DNA of 64,000 bases from positions 620,001 to 684,000 of the forward strand of contig AP026548.1 of NCBI GenBank assembly GCA_026075535.2, in the 5' to 3' direction. Shown piece by piece: positions 22,108 to 34,783 of this stretch; the first letter of the stretch is position 1; each line of letters starts with the position of its first letter. Made by a program: the position numbers and the translations under genes. The notes beneath the pieces are model-generated. The model did not search any database, had not been told where the DNA came from, and saw nothing but the letters and a program-made list of their open reading frames with translations. This DNA comes from Tricholoma matsutake. Its lineage: Eukaryota > Basidiomycota > Agaricomycetes > Agaricales > Tricholomataceae.

Positions 22108-23295
22108 TCAAGCCTTGGGGAGGCTTCTCATCTGCAGATGCTGTGGTTGTGAACTGATAGGGAGCATCTCAATGTGCATGGCACCTAGATAGTTCAGACA
22201 ACGCCAATATTCCAAAAAGGCCTGTGAACGCCAACAGCCGCACTTCTTAACCATATCTGGTGGCACTCCTGCGACGAGGTAGAAGGTTGTTCCTCCAATA
22301 CAAAAGCAGTGCCCTGTGATGTGGGGGTATCCCTTGTTCATTGCGCAAAGAATTCTATTGACTTGCCAAATAAATGCAGACCTAGTGAGCATGATTACTT
22401 TATCATGCACATCACGATATGCCGCAATAGGATGATTAATGTCAAGCCTGTTCTTGATAAAATGCTTGTGAATTGCATGAATAGGATCCAGCGGGGCCTC
22501 TTGGCGAGGGATCCAAATGTTGTCGCCTTGAGCCTTCTTTGTTTTTGACCAAGGGAGGTGAAGGCTGCAGGCACCATTCTGCACAGTAGATTGTGTGATG
22601 CTAGAAAAGGTGGCACAGCACAGTGGATCACATTTCTGGAGGTCCTGAGTTGGTGGTAGGAGCTCCCTGCTGCAAAGCTGGGAGAAAAATGAGAGGAAAC
22701 ATATGGCTCGGATACAAATGTCCAGTCCAGAAGATCTGCTGAGACCCCGGTTAAGATCCCAAAGCATGGAAATAGTGATGGGCAGCCTCTTGCCATGGTA
22801 TGAAGATGCTGGCCTGAGCTCCTCCACACCCTTTAAGACCCAACGCAGTTGCTCTCCACCCTGCCACACCAGTCCTCACTTCTCATGCTCCTTCTTTATA
22901 GCTGATATCTTTGCACCGACCGTCTTTCCTGCAAAACACCTGGCATAGGATGACACCCACCCTATGAGAAGGTCCTCCCTAGCTGGAAAAACATCATCAT
23001 TGTGGATGTTGAGGGCCTTGCAGAAATATAGGAATTCATGTAACCTGCTTGCATCTTTGGATTGCATTGATTTGCTCACTGCCACATTTTGAACATGGCT
23101 AATCTTCTCCACTAGGTCAGCAGGCATAGCTAGAGCTGAATGCAGTAGTCTCTTGCATGGTGTCAGGACTTGAGAAGTGTATGGGCGTGAATGGCCATGG
23201 TGGTGAATGTAATGTCTGCTGTGAATTTGCACTACTTGGAGTAGGTTGTTTGTGTGCATGTCAGCATGGGGGATAGTCCTAAGAGGCGGCATCAT
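22108..23295 (-). pseudogene. Tyrosine recombinase of the YR retrotransposon
   Basis: A single minus frame runs 23295-22108 with one TGA at 22876-22878. The N-terminal part has the SAM-like core-binding pattern (LHEFLYFCKALNIHNDDVFP, then LIGWVSSYARCFAGKTV and SAIKKEHE). The catalytic part has FSQLCSRELL, GHCFCIGGTTFYLVAGVP and FLEYWRCLNY. In active relatives these read QLRxGEL and GHSFRIGG. Here both catalytic Arg positions are Cys (codons at 22672-22674 and 22300-22302), each explainable by CGC or CGT to TGC or TGT. The enzyme would have cut and resealed a circular cDNA intermediate into the genome. As written it cannot be active. Confidence 0.8.
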
Positions 23296-23390
23296 GATGA
23301 GAAAATTTCAGTGGTCGGCAGCAAGGACACAGTGTGCATGCAAGGACACAGTGTGCATGACATGACAAAAACTGCAGAACAGTGTCTCCA

Positions 23391-25331
23391 TTACAAGCTA
23401 GCAATTCTTTGGTCATGGTAATCTACTGCTCTATGTACATAACTTTCCAAATGAAAAGGTATCCTTGGTGGAAAAGCATATAATAAGGATTTCCCTGGAA
23501 AGATGCCTCTCAATGGCCCATCTGCCATGTTTTCTAATGTTGGCACCCAGACAGTGGATATCCATAATCCATGGCCCTGGATGAGTTTGACAATTTCCCA
23601 CAATATGGTGTTCTGCTGAACGCCCTGCAATCTGCCTGCCTTCAAAGCCCCCACCACACCCTTGTTGTCTGAATGAATAATTATATGGCAATTTGAGTAC
23701 TTTCCTGTGATCAGGGTGCAAATGGCCAACTCCACTGCCACCATCTCCGCCCATCCAATCTCTCACCCCTCTGAGTTCCAGCCATCCCTGAGTTGCAATG
23801 CAAGCCACCTCCCATCGAGGATCAATCCAATACCCCATCCTGTCAATGCGTCGACAAATAGCATCGTGTCTGACAGACTCAGGGGGCATATAATCTCAAT
23901 CCCCATGAACTGATCTTGCAGGCACCTTCTCCACCAAGCGATATCCTCTGATGCCCCAGCTGATAACCTGTGTTTAACCTCTTCTGATCCACCCATCCTG
24001 AAACCACCTTGGAATCTATACAAGGAAACCAAGTGCGAACACCCCTCCGGTATGACCAGGCAGATGTGGTTCAGGGTGCTGATAATCTTTTCAGCATCCT
24101 TTGCTGAGTGAAGCGACCCATGAGTCCAATCCGAGACATGCCCAAGATATTTCACCTTCTTCTTCTCCAGGAGCTCTACCTTCTTTGCAGCAAGGTCCCA
24201 CCTGAATCCGATGTACATGAATGCCGTCAAGAAGTCAACAACCTTCGATGGAGCCCACAGCCAGCCTAGCTCTTCTGCAATTTTCCATATCAATTCAGAT
24301 GTGTAGGTGTACTCATGAACACCCCCAGCAAGTTTGTGGGAGGGGTAGCATAAAAATATAAAATTGTCCACCCATTTAATAACAGCTTCTATGCCCTGAC
24401 TCATGAATATTTTGACCATTGCATCTGTGACCCTGCCAAAAATAGCTGGCACTGGTGAAGTGCCAAAATTCAGGACGTGATCAAGATGAACCAGGCCTTT
24501 AATTCTGATAGCCAGGAAATGGCATGCCGAAGGGTGGGTCGGAATGTTCCTGAAAGCTGCATTGACATCGAAAACTGCTGCCTGTGTCCCCTCAGGTGCA
24601 TCTGCAACCAGGAGATAGCATTCCGAGAAGGAACCCCATGTGCACTGGAATTTTTTTGAGTTGATGATTGTGTTGACAGAGGTTTTGGTGGGATTGATAA
24701 TGTAGTTCTCTGACGAGTCAAGAGGCAAATGTTTGAGGTCAATGCTATGTTTATTTTTTGGATATGAATGATTTACAATGACACAGTGTTTAGTGGGACT
24801 TTGGTCAATAACTGCGAGGGGAGCTGTGCAAAAATGTCCAATGAGGGAAAAAAGTGTATCAGGCTCATACCTGCACGATAGTCTACCAAGCTCAATCTCC
24901 TCAGTGTATTTTGCAATGACAAAATCTTCATCTTCTTGTGAAACACAATGGTTAGGTGGAAAGGATGTGCAAGATAAAGAAAAATTTTCTAAGCTGCAAT
25001 AGAAACCTTGCCAAAGACCTGTCAGTATGTTGTCAAACTCATCAAGGATGCCTGCATCCTCGAGTACAGCCTCCCATGCATCTGCCTTGAAGTTGGTCAC
25101 AATGGGAAAGATATCTTCAAGCATTTCATCTTGCTGATTGGTGCGTGAGATTGCCACACAAGGAGCAGGAGTGATTATAGATGCAGGAGGGGCCTTGTCT
25201 GCAGGCAAGTGGACTAACATTAAATGCGATGCAGACAACCCTGCTTCTGAGAATTTTGTCCACCCATTTTCCTTGCTCGAGCACCAGTCGCTTTGCATTT
25301 CCTTGGTGATCCTTGTGGTGGGGTTCTGCAC
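23391..25331 (-). pseudogene. Reverse transcriptase-RNase H of the YR retrotransposon
   Basis: One minus frame from 25331 to 23391 is broken only by TGA at 23763-23765 (EG-stop-EIGWAEMVAVEL, CGA expected). RT motifs include TQAAVFDVNAAFRNIP and the catalytic region VDNFIFL (Asn codon at 24363-24365), where family members have V/Y-D-D. GAC-GAT to GAC-AAT is a CpG transition on the other strand. RNase H follows with WAEMVAVELAI and HSDNKGVVGALKAG. The frame overlaps the end of Gag by about 200 nt in a different frame, so expression probably used frameshifting or reinitiation. Confidence 0.8.
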
Positions 25332-27735
25332 AGAGATAACATTTGAGGATGGTGGGAGGCTGGTGGGGTCAAAAGGGGGGTGGGTAGGAGGGCGGAAAAA
25401 AACTGAGGAAATGACCCCCCCCGCCCAGCCATAAATGCACCTCCACTCTGCACTCCATGACCCCTACCCCCTATTCCCACTGTACTGCCTGCTGCCCAGC
25501 CACCAATGCCTCAGCTACCCCCATAGGCTGATGAACTGGATGAGGGTTGCTTCAAGTGCTCCAGAACTGAGGGGATGATGTTTTTTATTTTGAATTTCTG
25601 GAATAGGCTCTCGTCAAAAATCAAGCCATAAGTGTCATCCCTCCGACCAACCCATGAGGAGTAGGTTTCAGTGAGGTAGCCCCTGTATGATGACCAGTCA
25701 AGAGTGAAGTCCGGCCTGGATGCAATGATGCTGAAGAATTCCAGGAACATATCCGCACAATCAAAGGCCCTTGTGCCACCTGGGTCTATGTCGTCACCCA
25801 GGACGAGGTATTTCCTCATCCTGCAGATGAAGTTCTCATGTATCTCAGTGAAAGAGGTAATAGTCCCTTGCAGCTGTCAATGTCTTTTGCTTCAACCTGA
25901 TTTTGTCCCTCTCATTCAGGCCAATCTCCGTATCAAACACATCAGTAGCCCTGGTTGTGTTTGAGCAAGCCCTGTGTGTGCAGAGCATGAGCGCTATGTA
26001 GTTTTTGAACCCCCCCTTCAACTCCTTGATTACTGCATTTGGGAGTTCACTCGTAACATTGGTAATTGTCTGTGAAAAGTACTTCGTAGTTTGCCCAGGT
26101 GGCTCACCAAGTGACACCAGTGCCACCCCATTCATACCAGAAATCACCCTTTGCAAAGGCTGAGCCATCCCCACAATGCCCAATGCTGAAGCTATCGCTG
26201 GGATAAGATCCAGGTTCAGTGCAAGTTGGGGTGGTGCTGACGCCTGTGAACATGGATCTGTAGTAGGGAGATCAGCCTTTGCATCCCAGTCCGGCATAAA
26301 TACATTGTGGGCACCATGATGGTATAACTGTGCTGTTGCAAGAGAGCCACCCTGGGCACGTGATGATGCAGGGATAGGAGGGTCAAGAGCAGAAGTGCCC
26401 GCCTCTATGTGTTGTGCTACTATATGCGAACTAGGCGATGTTGAATTATGCATGCAAAAATATGCTTGTGTAGGTATGTGCGATTGCAGGTCAATGTGCA
26501 GGTTTTGCAATCCTGACTATATGCATGTCAAGTGCAGTAAATACGGAGTCAAATGCATTATGAACAAGATGCGACTGAGCATGTGCTTGCATGGCCATCT
26601 GCAGGCCCACCTGAGTGTGGAACGGTGCATTAATAAGTGGTGAATGATGCTGCTTGAAAGGGCTATTGGGAGGACTATGTGGTCCTTGCTGCAGTGCATA
26701 AAGAAAAGTGCCTGGAGGCTCGCGCGCAGCGCTTATATGCTCATTAAAAAGCTTCCTACCAGCACTCAGTTTTGCCATGCCTAAATGCTGAGATTCAGGT
26801 GAATGGACTTCATATGTTATCCCACCAACCACCTGGGCCAAGACAAAGCCTGGGGCATGAAAATCATCTGCTACTGGAACCAAGCCCTCTGCAGCCAACC
26901 ATGCCTTGTTGGCATCCCATGTGTAAAAGGTATCTGAACACTTTCTCACTGGAGATGGCATATGGACATTGATAGCGCTAGAGCGCTGGAGGAGAGAAAC
27001 TAGGCTAGAGCTGGGTGGTGTGTTTCAGTCAATCAGCATAGGTGAGGTAGGATCATGAGCTCCATCCGGAATGGCCACCTTGAGATCAAGTGGCCTTTGT
27101 GATGACCCACCCTGCGAGTGTCCTTGCCAAGCATCAAGCAAACCATCACTCCCGGGCTCCACAAAATGGGTAGGTGAGAAATCCACTGCAGATGCCAGGT
27201 GCAAAGGGTTGTGGACCCGCTCCAGAGTGCCAGGTGCCTTGCTAGTTGCTGATTGCTTGCATCCCTTTATAGCTGCCATGCCGACCGTCGGACCTGCCCA
27301 AGGTGAGTTGATGTCCCGAGAGCCACCAACATTCTCAGACGAGCCTGTTGATCTGCCCAACTGCCTGGGAATCTTGCTGGCCTCCTCAGCCACAGGTTGT
27401 AGGACCTGGTACTGGTAGCCTACGGAAGGTTTCATGCTGGGGGGTACCTTGATGAGTAATGGCGCCTCTGCAGGCTCTTGAACAGATTTGGACCTCGCCA
27501 GTGCAACACGCGATGATCAATGAACATTCATTGAAAATTGGGCTGCCCCAGCCAGGACATTAACCTGCCAGCCTGACCTCTTCATAGCACCTTTCTCCAC
27601 CTCAGCAGCTGCCAACTTGAGAGTGTCAGAGAGGGGTTCAGACCCATGACTGCTCTCGGAACTATTTGCTGTCATTCCTGACTGCGAGAACTGAGCCATT
27701 GCCCCCACTCCTTGTCCTTCTACACTAGCTGACAT
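25132..27735 (-). pseudogene. Gag of the YR retrotransposon with Cys-rich tail
   Basis: It starts at MSASVEGQG near 27735. The first 800 nt share one frame interrupted by TGA at 27517 and 27025 (both with CGA likely). Two later frame changes follow (near 26.5 and 25.83 kb). Motifs include FYTWDANKAWLAAEGLVP, a helix-rich core around LKGGFKNYIALMLCTHRAC, DVFDTEIGLNERDK, MRKYLVLGDDIDPGG and SYSSWVGRRDDTYGLIFDE. It ends in a Cys/His-rich stretch starting CYLCAEPHHKDHQGNAKRL and finishing NHSCSLCGNLTHQSAR. This would package the RNA in cytoplasmic particles. Confidence 0.65.
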
Positions 27736-28057
27736 GATTTGAGAATGAAAGAAGTGGTGTTGAAATCGATGCAACAAGTGAGAATGTAAGGAGCAAGAAT
27801 CTAGTAACCTGGAGCGGTGGAAGCAAAAGGTGAAGAAACAACACCATCACATGATCTCGACACATCATCATTCCATCCCTGCAAAACACTGGTACACTGC
27901 ACTTGTGCCTTGCTTGTCTACCTCCACGTTTCTTCAACTTAAAAGTTGATCCGATTGGAAAATCCTAGGACATTGACAATGCCTCCCTCCTCCTCCCTTC
28001 CCTCCTATACCACCACCACTCTGTCAGCACCCACAGCCACTGCTCCCACAGCAATCA

Positions 28058-28252
28058 ATGATAAAGACAGGCAGAAACTGGGCCCAAATGATAGACATCA
28101 TTTGGGCCCTAGGTAAGTTTTTTCTTCTTTTTTCTTTGTATCTCTTTTTGCTAACCAACTATATTTTAGGTTATGAATATGTTGTAATAATGGACACACC
28201 CCAGGACACCTGTGCACAACCCCAGTACTGCTCCAAGCTGTCACAGCAATGA
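28058..28252 (+). CDS. Short spliced ORF with WAQM motif
   Basis: ATG 28058 begins MIKTGRNWAQMIDIIWALG, followed by a consensus donor GTAAGT at about 28113, a pyrimidine-rich intron with CTAAC, and an acceptor TTTTAG at about 28170. The frame then continues in phase to a stop near 28252. The first exon contains a near-perfect DNA palindrome around GGGCCCAAATGA and TCATTTGGGCCC. Two related motif-plus-intron units occur on the minus strand at 39107-39310. The product would be only about 45 residues, probably an exon of a larger, lost gene. No function is recognised. Confidence 0.25.
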   Translation: MIKTGRNWAQMIDIIWALGKFFLLFSLYLFLLTNYILGYEYVVIMDTPQDTCAQPQYCSKLSQQ

Positions 28253-29071
28253 GTGCTCCTTCAGAAGTGACTATGTAGTTTGCATGTAAAGTTTTTGGCT
28301 TCATGTAAATCCCTAGTATTCAAAATGACATGTATAGTTTTTTATTACTGTAAATGCCTCCCATACACTGGTTTCACAACCAATACACTAGTACATACCC
28401 ACCACAGACTTCAACAAAGTTTGCCATGAAGTCATGTGATCTGTCCCAGTGAGGGGTCCTACTGCAGGTGTTGTGGTTCAGATTATATTTTGTCTGAGTT
28501 CTTGATAAAGTCCATGTGATAATGTTGATCAACAGAGTGCACTGAGGCCATGAGGCCACTTGTAGGCAGTGGTGGACAATGGTTGCTCAATGTGTTACAT
28601 TCACCATTGTTTGTGTCCTTTGCATGCATGCCACTTGGGCATCTGGTCTGCTCAGTTCCCATTGTGTCTGCACTGGTGATCTCACCTATGTTTGTCAAGT
28701 ACCATGTTACTCCTTGCAGATCTTTGTGCCTCCTTCTCATTGTATGTCAGCTTGACCAAGACAGTCATGCTTGACAACATTAACCACTTTCTTCAGCTCA
28801 TTCATCACTTCCTCAATGAGATCAAACTTCATGTACCACCAAACTGCACTGCACCACCTTATTGATTGCCCATCTACATACATCAACTAATTTGGAGTTG
28901 CCTGGATCTTGATGACAACATTATCATTTGCCTGTGGGACATGCTGAAGGATGCGATATGGGAGGACCCCTGAGCAAGACACATGTAAGGGGTTATCAAA
29001 GGATCAGATTGATAAGATAGATCTTCACACAAGAAAATCAGTTCATCCAGAGGTACAAATTTTGATCTCTA
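28253..29071. other. No gene seen
   Basis: Non-coding, AT-moderate sequence between the short spliced ORF and the left end of the 22-kb nested element. Small frames have no recognisable domain. Confidence 0.4.
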
Positions 29072-30732
29072 CACTGGGTGCAGGGCAAGATATTCCTAAT
29101 GAAGTATTGTATCAGTATATTGAAAGTATTCCTAATTCTGTCACAATACTGACCAATAAGTATTTTGATAGAACATTAAGTAATTACTAAGATATTATTA
29201 CATCAGTATCAAGTCAGTATTGAGCAAAATTAGAAAGATATGTAAAAATGCATTAAAGATACTCCCAACTGGTTGTCAAGATACCAGTAAGATACTGAGA
29301 GTATGGTATCAAATAAATATTGAATATCAGATATACCATACTGTTCACATATTTCTGTGGGCATATTCAAGCAATACTAAGGAAATCTATCATGTTCTTG
29401 TCACATTACTGGCTCAAATAAAAGCAAAATATTTTCACTGGATAGCTAGAAATGTATACTGTAAATATTTTGACAGTATTCTAAGTTAAATGAATGCTAC
29501 CTCAAGATACTTTCATGATGCTATTGAAATATAAGACACAGGATTGTTACAGTATTTTCTACTAGAATAATTGAAAAATAGAGAAGACATTTGTATTGTA
29601 TCTCTACAGCAGTAAGGTGAAAGTATGATGAAGGTAAGATTTTTCAGTTATGATTCATACTGATATGATATTTAAAAAGAAGTATTTAAAAAATATCAAC
29701 CACATAAATATCAGTTACTATCAAGATACTTTGGAAAACATACTTGGGAAGTATGAGAGATCATATGCAACATATAGTAATCATACTGCTAAGGCAATAT
29801 CACAACATTATCCTGCTATCCTAGTTTTCTGCATGTGCATTGCTCTGCAACTTGATGGTGTGGGAAACTCAGACTGTATTGTCTGCATATATGACTTGGA
29901 GTGAGACTGAGTTGGAGAAGCATAGATAGAGTCATAGAATAAAAAATAGCAAAGGACTCAGAGTTGACAGAAGATTGGGAGCTTAAACCCTACCATCTAG
30001 ACTTCAAAACTGAAACATAATGGTATTCTGTGAACTGTACAGTAGTGTTTGCAACAACACTTGGCATTCTGTAGAACATGACTGTGATAACAGATTGCAA
30101 GAGAGAAAAAACCTGCACCTCATGACAGCATGAGGAGTACTGGAGTATTGAAAAAAATATCAATCTGTCAAGGTGGTGATTGGTGGGATACAGTGGTATT
30201 CTGTGGAACACAGTAGTGTTTGGTGGTATATGGTGGTATTCTGTTGAACACAGTGGTGTTCAGTAGGATACAGTGGTGTTCAGTAGGATACAGTGGTATT
30301 CAGTAAGATACAGTGGTGTTCAGTGGAACACAGAGGTGTTGGTTGGAGGACAGTGGTATTCTGTGAAACAAAACACTGCACAATACCATCATGTTCCACA
30401 GAACACCACAAAACACCACTATGTGCCACCAAATACCACCAAACACACTGTGGTCCACAGAACACCACAGAACACCACTGTGTCCCACAGAATACCACCA
30501 AATACCACTGCATTCCACAGAATACCACAGAATACCACTGCATTCCACAGAACACCACAGAACATCACAGAACACCACTGTGCAAACATCACTGTCTTCC
30601 ACTGAACACCACCATATGCCACTAAGATACCCTATGTTCCACCAAACACCACCAAACACCACTTTGTTCCACAGAACACCACCATGCAAACACCACTGTC
30701 TTTCACTGAACACCACCATATGCCACTAGATA
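29072..30732 (+). repeat. Left inverted arm, outer part
   Basis: It holds the 16-nt terminus, about 900 bp of AT-rich sequence full of AGTATCTTG/CAAGATACT motifs, and a unique block (about 30000-30170). About 550 bp of TGTTCCACAGAATACCAC-type repeats in both orientations follow. It stops at AGATA, the copia target. The length, 1661 bp, matches the right arm outside the corresponding empty site (49716-51372, 1657 bp). Confidence 0.85.
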
Positions 30733-30913
30733 TCTTGGGATTATGGAATGGAGTAGAAGTTCTTAGGGATTAATGATGGGTGTTCAGGATAAGGTAGAAT
30801 GTCTCGTATTCTCCTATACTGTGATGTACCTATGTTATGATCTACAAATACATTGTGTTCTATTATTAGACATGGTGTGCTAATGTGATGCACTAGGATT
30901 GACTATCCCAACA
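30733..30913 (-). repeat. Copia 1 3' LTR
   Basis: It begins TCTTGGGATTATGG and ends ATCCCAACA, and pairs with 41384-41565. The expected TG start is changed to TC in both LTRs, so the change probably predates insertion. A purine tract (minus strand GAGGGGGAG, 30914-30922) abuts it. Confidence 0.85.
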
Positions 30914-30922
30914 CTCCCCCTC
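30914..30922 (-). other. Polypurine tract of copia 1
   Basis: The minus strand reads GAGGGGGAG directly before the 3' LTR, the usual primer position for plus-strand DNA synthesis. Confidence 0.6.
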
Positions 30923-31203
30923 AAGCCTAGCACAGTTGAATTCATAGGAATGGTTAAATATATAATTGAAAAGTTAAATTTCTTGCCTTTCAGATGCATT
31001 AAAACCTCTATGTGGTGGAAAACCCCATGGGAAAAACCAACTCACATGTGAGGAAAGCTACTGAGTTTGGGTGTTGACTGAATTCCCATCTCTGCCCTAT
31101 ATTGTATATATTTAGGCCTTGGTAATACCTTCATCAATACATCTGCTGTTTGTTCTGGGTCATGACAGTTTTGTATATCAAGTATTTTGTCAGTTACTAG
31201 ACT

Positions 31204-32332
31204 TCAGACCCAATGATGGCAAATAGCGATATGTTTTGATTGCTGGTGAAATTTAGGGTTGTGCATCAATATTATGGATCCTTTGTTATTGCCTTTAATT
31301 TCTGTCAGTGAATTTTGTGGGAATCCAAGTTCACTGTACAAAGTTCTCAGCCATGTCACCTCACATCCAGCTTCTGACAGTGCTAAATATTCTGCTTCTG
31401 TAGAGGACAATGCTATCACAGTTTGTTTCTTTGATTTCCATGTGATCACTCCCCCTGCTGCTAGAAAAACATAGCCAGTCATGGATTTGAGGTCGTCAGC
31501 ATTTGCGTATGCAGCACCTGCATATCCATGGAAGAGGTTTTTGGTTTCAGTTTCATCTTGGGATTTTCTGTATGTGATCCCTAGAGTTTTCATACCTGCC
31601 AGGTATCTGAGTATTCACTTTATTGCACCATGGTGTTTTAAACCTGGGTTAGCAGTGTAGGTGGCCAGCTTATTAACTGCATAACTTATATCCAGTCTTG
31701 TGGAATTTGCCAAAAATTGCAGACTCCCCAATAATTGTGCATATGAATTGCTTTGATTAGGTTTGTTATCATTCAGATTAGGTCCAAGCTTTATATTGGA
31801 GTCCATGGGTATACCAGTAGGATTTGTGTCAGCTATTCCTTTGCTATGAAGAATGTTTTCAATATATCTCCACTGAGATATAGTTATTGTGTCCTCAGTT
31901 TGTGTAACTTCAATGCCAACAATTTTACTCGGTTCTCCAAGATCTGTTACTTCCCATTCTGAGCGAAGTGTTTCTTCATATGATCCATCAGATGAAGCAA
32001 CAAGTAGTCAGTCATCCACCCAGATAGCCATTATTCCAAAGTCATCACCATTGTGTCATATATACATGCATGGATCAGAAAGTAAATGCACATAGTCCTG
32101 GACTTTGAGTTTGCCTATCAAGTTCAATATTCCATTCTTGGCCTGCCTGCTTTAAACCATAAAGTAATTTGACTAACCTACATACTTGACCTGTTCCATC
32201 TTCACATCCTTTGGGCTGTTGCATATATATTGACTCTTGCAAAGTGCCATTTAGATACACGCCCTTTATGTCCATTTGTTGCAACTTGAGTCCTTTTTCT
32301 GGTACGAGAACTTGTATTGTGCATAATGTATC
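31204..32332 (-). pseudogene. Copia 1 RT C-terminal part and RNase H
   Basis: Minus strand from 32332: QQMDIKGVYLNG and VCRLVKLLYGLKQAGQEWN are RT motifs. LLGSLQFLANSTRLDISYAV follows at about 31720, then RNase H with YANADDLKSMTGYVF and TVIALSSTEAEYLALSEAG down to HQQSKHIAI. Frames change at several points. The 5' part of the same RT lies at 39551-39859, beyond the hAT-like insertion. Confidence 0.8.
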
Positions 32333-32797
32333 TAGGGCACGGCATGGGTAACCCTTGGGTATATTTTCTTATACCCCTACCCATACCTGTGAACACTGTA
32401 CCTGCATGGGTAGGGGTACAGTGTTACTGTGGGTTTCTGTGGTTTACCCGTGGTTATTCATGGGTTTCAGCATGAATATGTATTTTAATAATCTAATTAC
32501 ACTAAATTAATATATAGAAAGTGACCCCCTCTTGAATTTGGAGCGAGGGAGGGGGGTGGTGCCTGTAGTCACCGAGAACAGAATGAGTAACCCCCCCGCT
32601 TGTATTTGCAGTGAGAGAGGGGGGGGGTGCTGCCTGTAGTCATCATTTGATCCCCGTTTCCACCCCATGAGCAGTTGCTCATGGCGGCAGTTGGGTCCTT
32701 GGGTCCTCCTCCTGGTCATCATCATCATTCCCCTGCTATCCACCCCATGAGCAGTTGCTTGTGAGGCTGGGGTGGGTGGTGTGGGGTCATTCCATGT

Positions 32798-33199
32798 TGT
32801 TAGTAAACCACCCCATTACCTAATAAACTTTCATTTTTATTTTATTATGTCGAATTACGCTATATGGCGCCAAATGATGCTACATTTTGATATCATGAGA
32901 ATTTTATTTTGCACGCATCAAAATGTATGCGCATGTACGAGTGCGTCGGTAACAACAATGTAAAATATATGTAACATAGTATATAAACCCTAAATATATG
33001 CCTAGGGGACCCCAGTTGTGTTCTCTTAGGTATTCCACCTACGTTTTCGGTGTGAAAGGCCTATCTCAACAAACTTACCTATTAATAACCCCTCGCATCA
33101 AAACCATCAATTTCCCCATCACGCGCGTGGATCCCGCCCCCTTCTTGTAGAGAGAACCCGCATGGTCTTAGCTAGCAGATAGTGGGTGTCACCCTAACA
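32798..33199 (+). repeat. Gypsy chromovirus 5' LTR
   Basis: TGTTAG...CTAACA, 402 bp. It includes a probable TATA segment (AGTATATAAACCC near 32980). Compared with the 3' LTR it keeps several CpGs that the other has as TpG or CpA, and it carries 4 extra bases (GAGA). Confidence 0.95.
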
Positions 33200-33685
33200 G
33201 AAGAACACAACTTCCCATATCAGTGCGCCTTCTCTTACTTGCGCATACATCATTGTTTCACTGTGCCACATCCGATTACTCATCCTTTTGGCACGAGCCG
33301 GAAGTACTTGTATATACATAATCTACCTTTTCTTTCATAAGCTGACGCCAGGCCTTGCCTTACATTGCGACTGCCAGTGATCGAGAGGCAGCGCTCATCA
33401 TTAGGACAGCTGCAACCAGACAACCGATCAGATCTGGTTTAGTTACGATTTACATCACTCTATTTGGACAACTATTTTAGTTACAAGCTCAATTCAGTGA
33501 TATCTCTGAAATCAGGCACTGTTGGAAGGGTTGTTGATCCGAAGTGTCAAAATAGGCGCCCGATGAACGACGAACCATTGACAAACCTCGACGAACCTTA
33601 TCACATGACCCATAGACGTTTGGAGAGGTCTCGAAGTAAAATTTTGAATTTGTCAAAGAAGTGATTCATCACAGATTCTACAATT

Positions 33686-34783
33686 ATGTCCAAACCTTCA
33701 ACTTCTAATCCCGGTCCTAATCCTGTTCCCATACCAGCACTAGAGGTGAAAATTGATGTGCTTACAGCGCAAATGTCGCAATTAGTGTCAGTATTGGCAG
33801 CATCACAGCCCAGACAAGTGGAAGTACAGCCAGAGACAACAGGAGAAAGAGATGATGAGATGGAGGAGATGGTGGAGTGGATATCACAGGAGGATGAGAC
33901 AGTGGAGAAATCCAGAAATGGAAAAGTGTGCTTACCTAAGTATGCGCCCCCGCAAATCTTTGACAGTACCATGGAGAATACAAAATCCTTCATCAGCTCT
34001 ATAGTATTGTACATCCATGGGAGGAAGCCCAAGTTTCATACAGCCGAGTCTAGGATTATGTTTGCTCTCTCATACATTCAGGGGGGGAAAGCACAGTTCT
34101 GGAGAAACAAGGCTATTAATCAAATTGCCATGGGAAATAAACCATTTGCAACCTTCAAGGAATATCTGGAGAGATTGGAGGCACAGTTTGGAGACCCTAA
34201 TCCAAAGGCGACAGCCAATGCTAAATTAAAGACCATGCGCCAAGGTTCCTTAATGGCAGATGAATTTATTTTGCAGTTCAAAGCAGAAGCTTCACAAACG
34301 GACATGGGAGAAGCCGCATTGGTAGAGTTTTTGAAAGCAGGATTAAATCCCTCTTTATTCAAGTCTATCTACCGACTACCTTCTATGCCAGAGAAGTTGG
34401 ATGAGTGGTATAATTGGGCAATGCACCTTGACCGGCAATATTGGCAGGAACAGGCGGAGTCAAAGTTGATGTACAGAAGTAGTAAATTTGGAAAGTCATC
34501 AGGAGGAAAGTCCGAGAAAGGAAAGGCGCCTCAGGCACAAGCTCCGAGGGCACAGCCACCAGCCATGGCAGTGACACCTATAGTTATGGAGTCAGCAGCA
34601 CCAGCAGAGGCAATGGAGGTTGATCAAGTGGGGAGATGAGCCCCACTTAAATGTTTTAACTGTGGGCAGTTAGGACACATTTCTAAGTATTGCAAGCAGA
34701 AGAGAAAGATCAGGGGAGCTACAATCGAGGAAGTGAAGCAGGAGGAAGGCAAGCAGGAGAATTTTGTGGAAGAGTCCCAGTGA
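33686..34783 (+). pseudogene. Gag of the chromovirus
   Basis: It starts MSKPSTSNPGPNP at 33686. The capsid-like core includes PPQIFDSTMENTKSF, GGKAQFWRNKAI and LERLEAQFGDPNPKATANAK. A TGA at 34637-34639 splits off the zinc knuckle CFNCGQLGHISKYC, which continues in the same frame to a natural stop near 34783. CGA to TGA is the simplest cause. Pol begins in the minus-one frame, the usual gypsy arrangement. Confidence 0.85.

Larger units (their letters stand above)
22108..27735 (-). mobile_element. Tyrosine-recombinase retrotransposon (Ngaro/DIRS-like)
   Basis: Minus-strand order is Gag with Cys-rich tail, then RT and RNase H, then a tyrosine recombinase, with no DDE integrase. This is the gene order of Ngaro/PAT-type YR retrotransposons, which are known from basidiomycetes. 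No methyltransferase frame (a DIRS hallmark) was seen. Split direct or inverted terminal repeats were not identified. All coding parts carry stops, and catalytic residues are lost, so it is dead. Confidence 0.75.

Noticed and set aside
24363..24365. VDN as a genuine alternative RT active site
   Set aside because: The change from Asp to Asn is a CpG transition, and the same change appears in an unrelated RT here. The gene also carries a nonsense codon, so it is decay.
30273..30729. Long overlapping frames on both strands rich in His/Thr or Val/Phe
   Set aside because: They follow the period of the TGTTCCACAGAA-type repeats. The unit lacks stops, so all frames stay open; there is no domain or start context.
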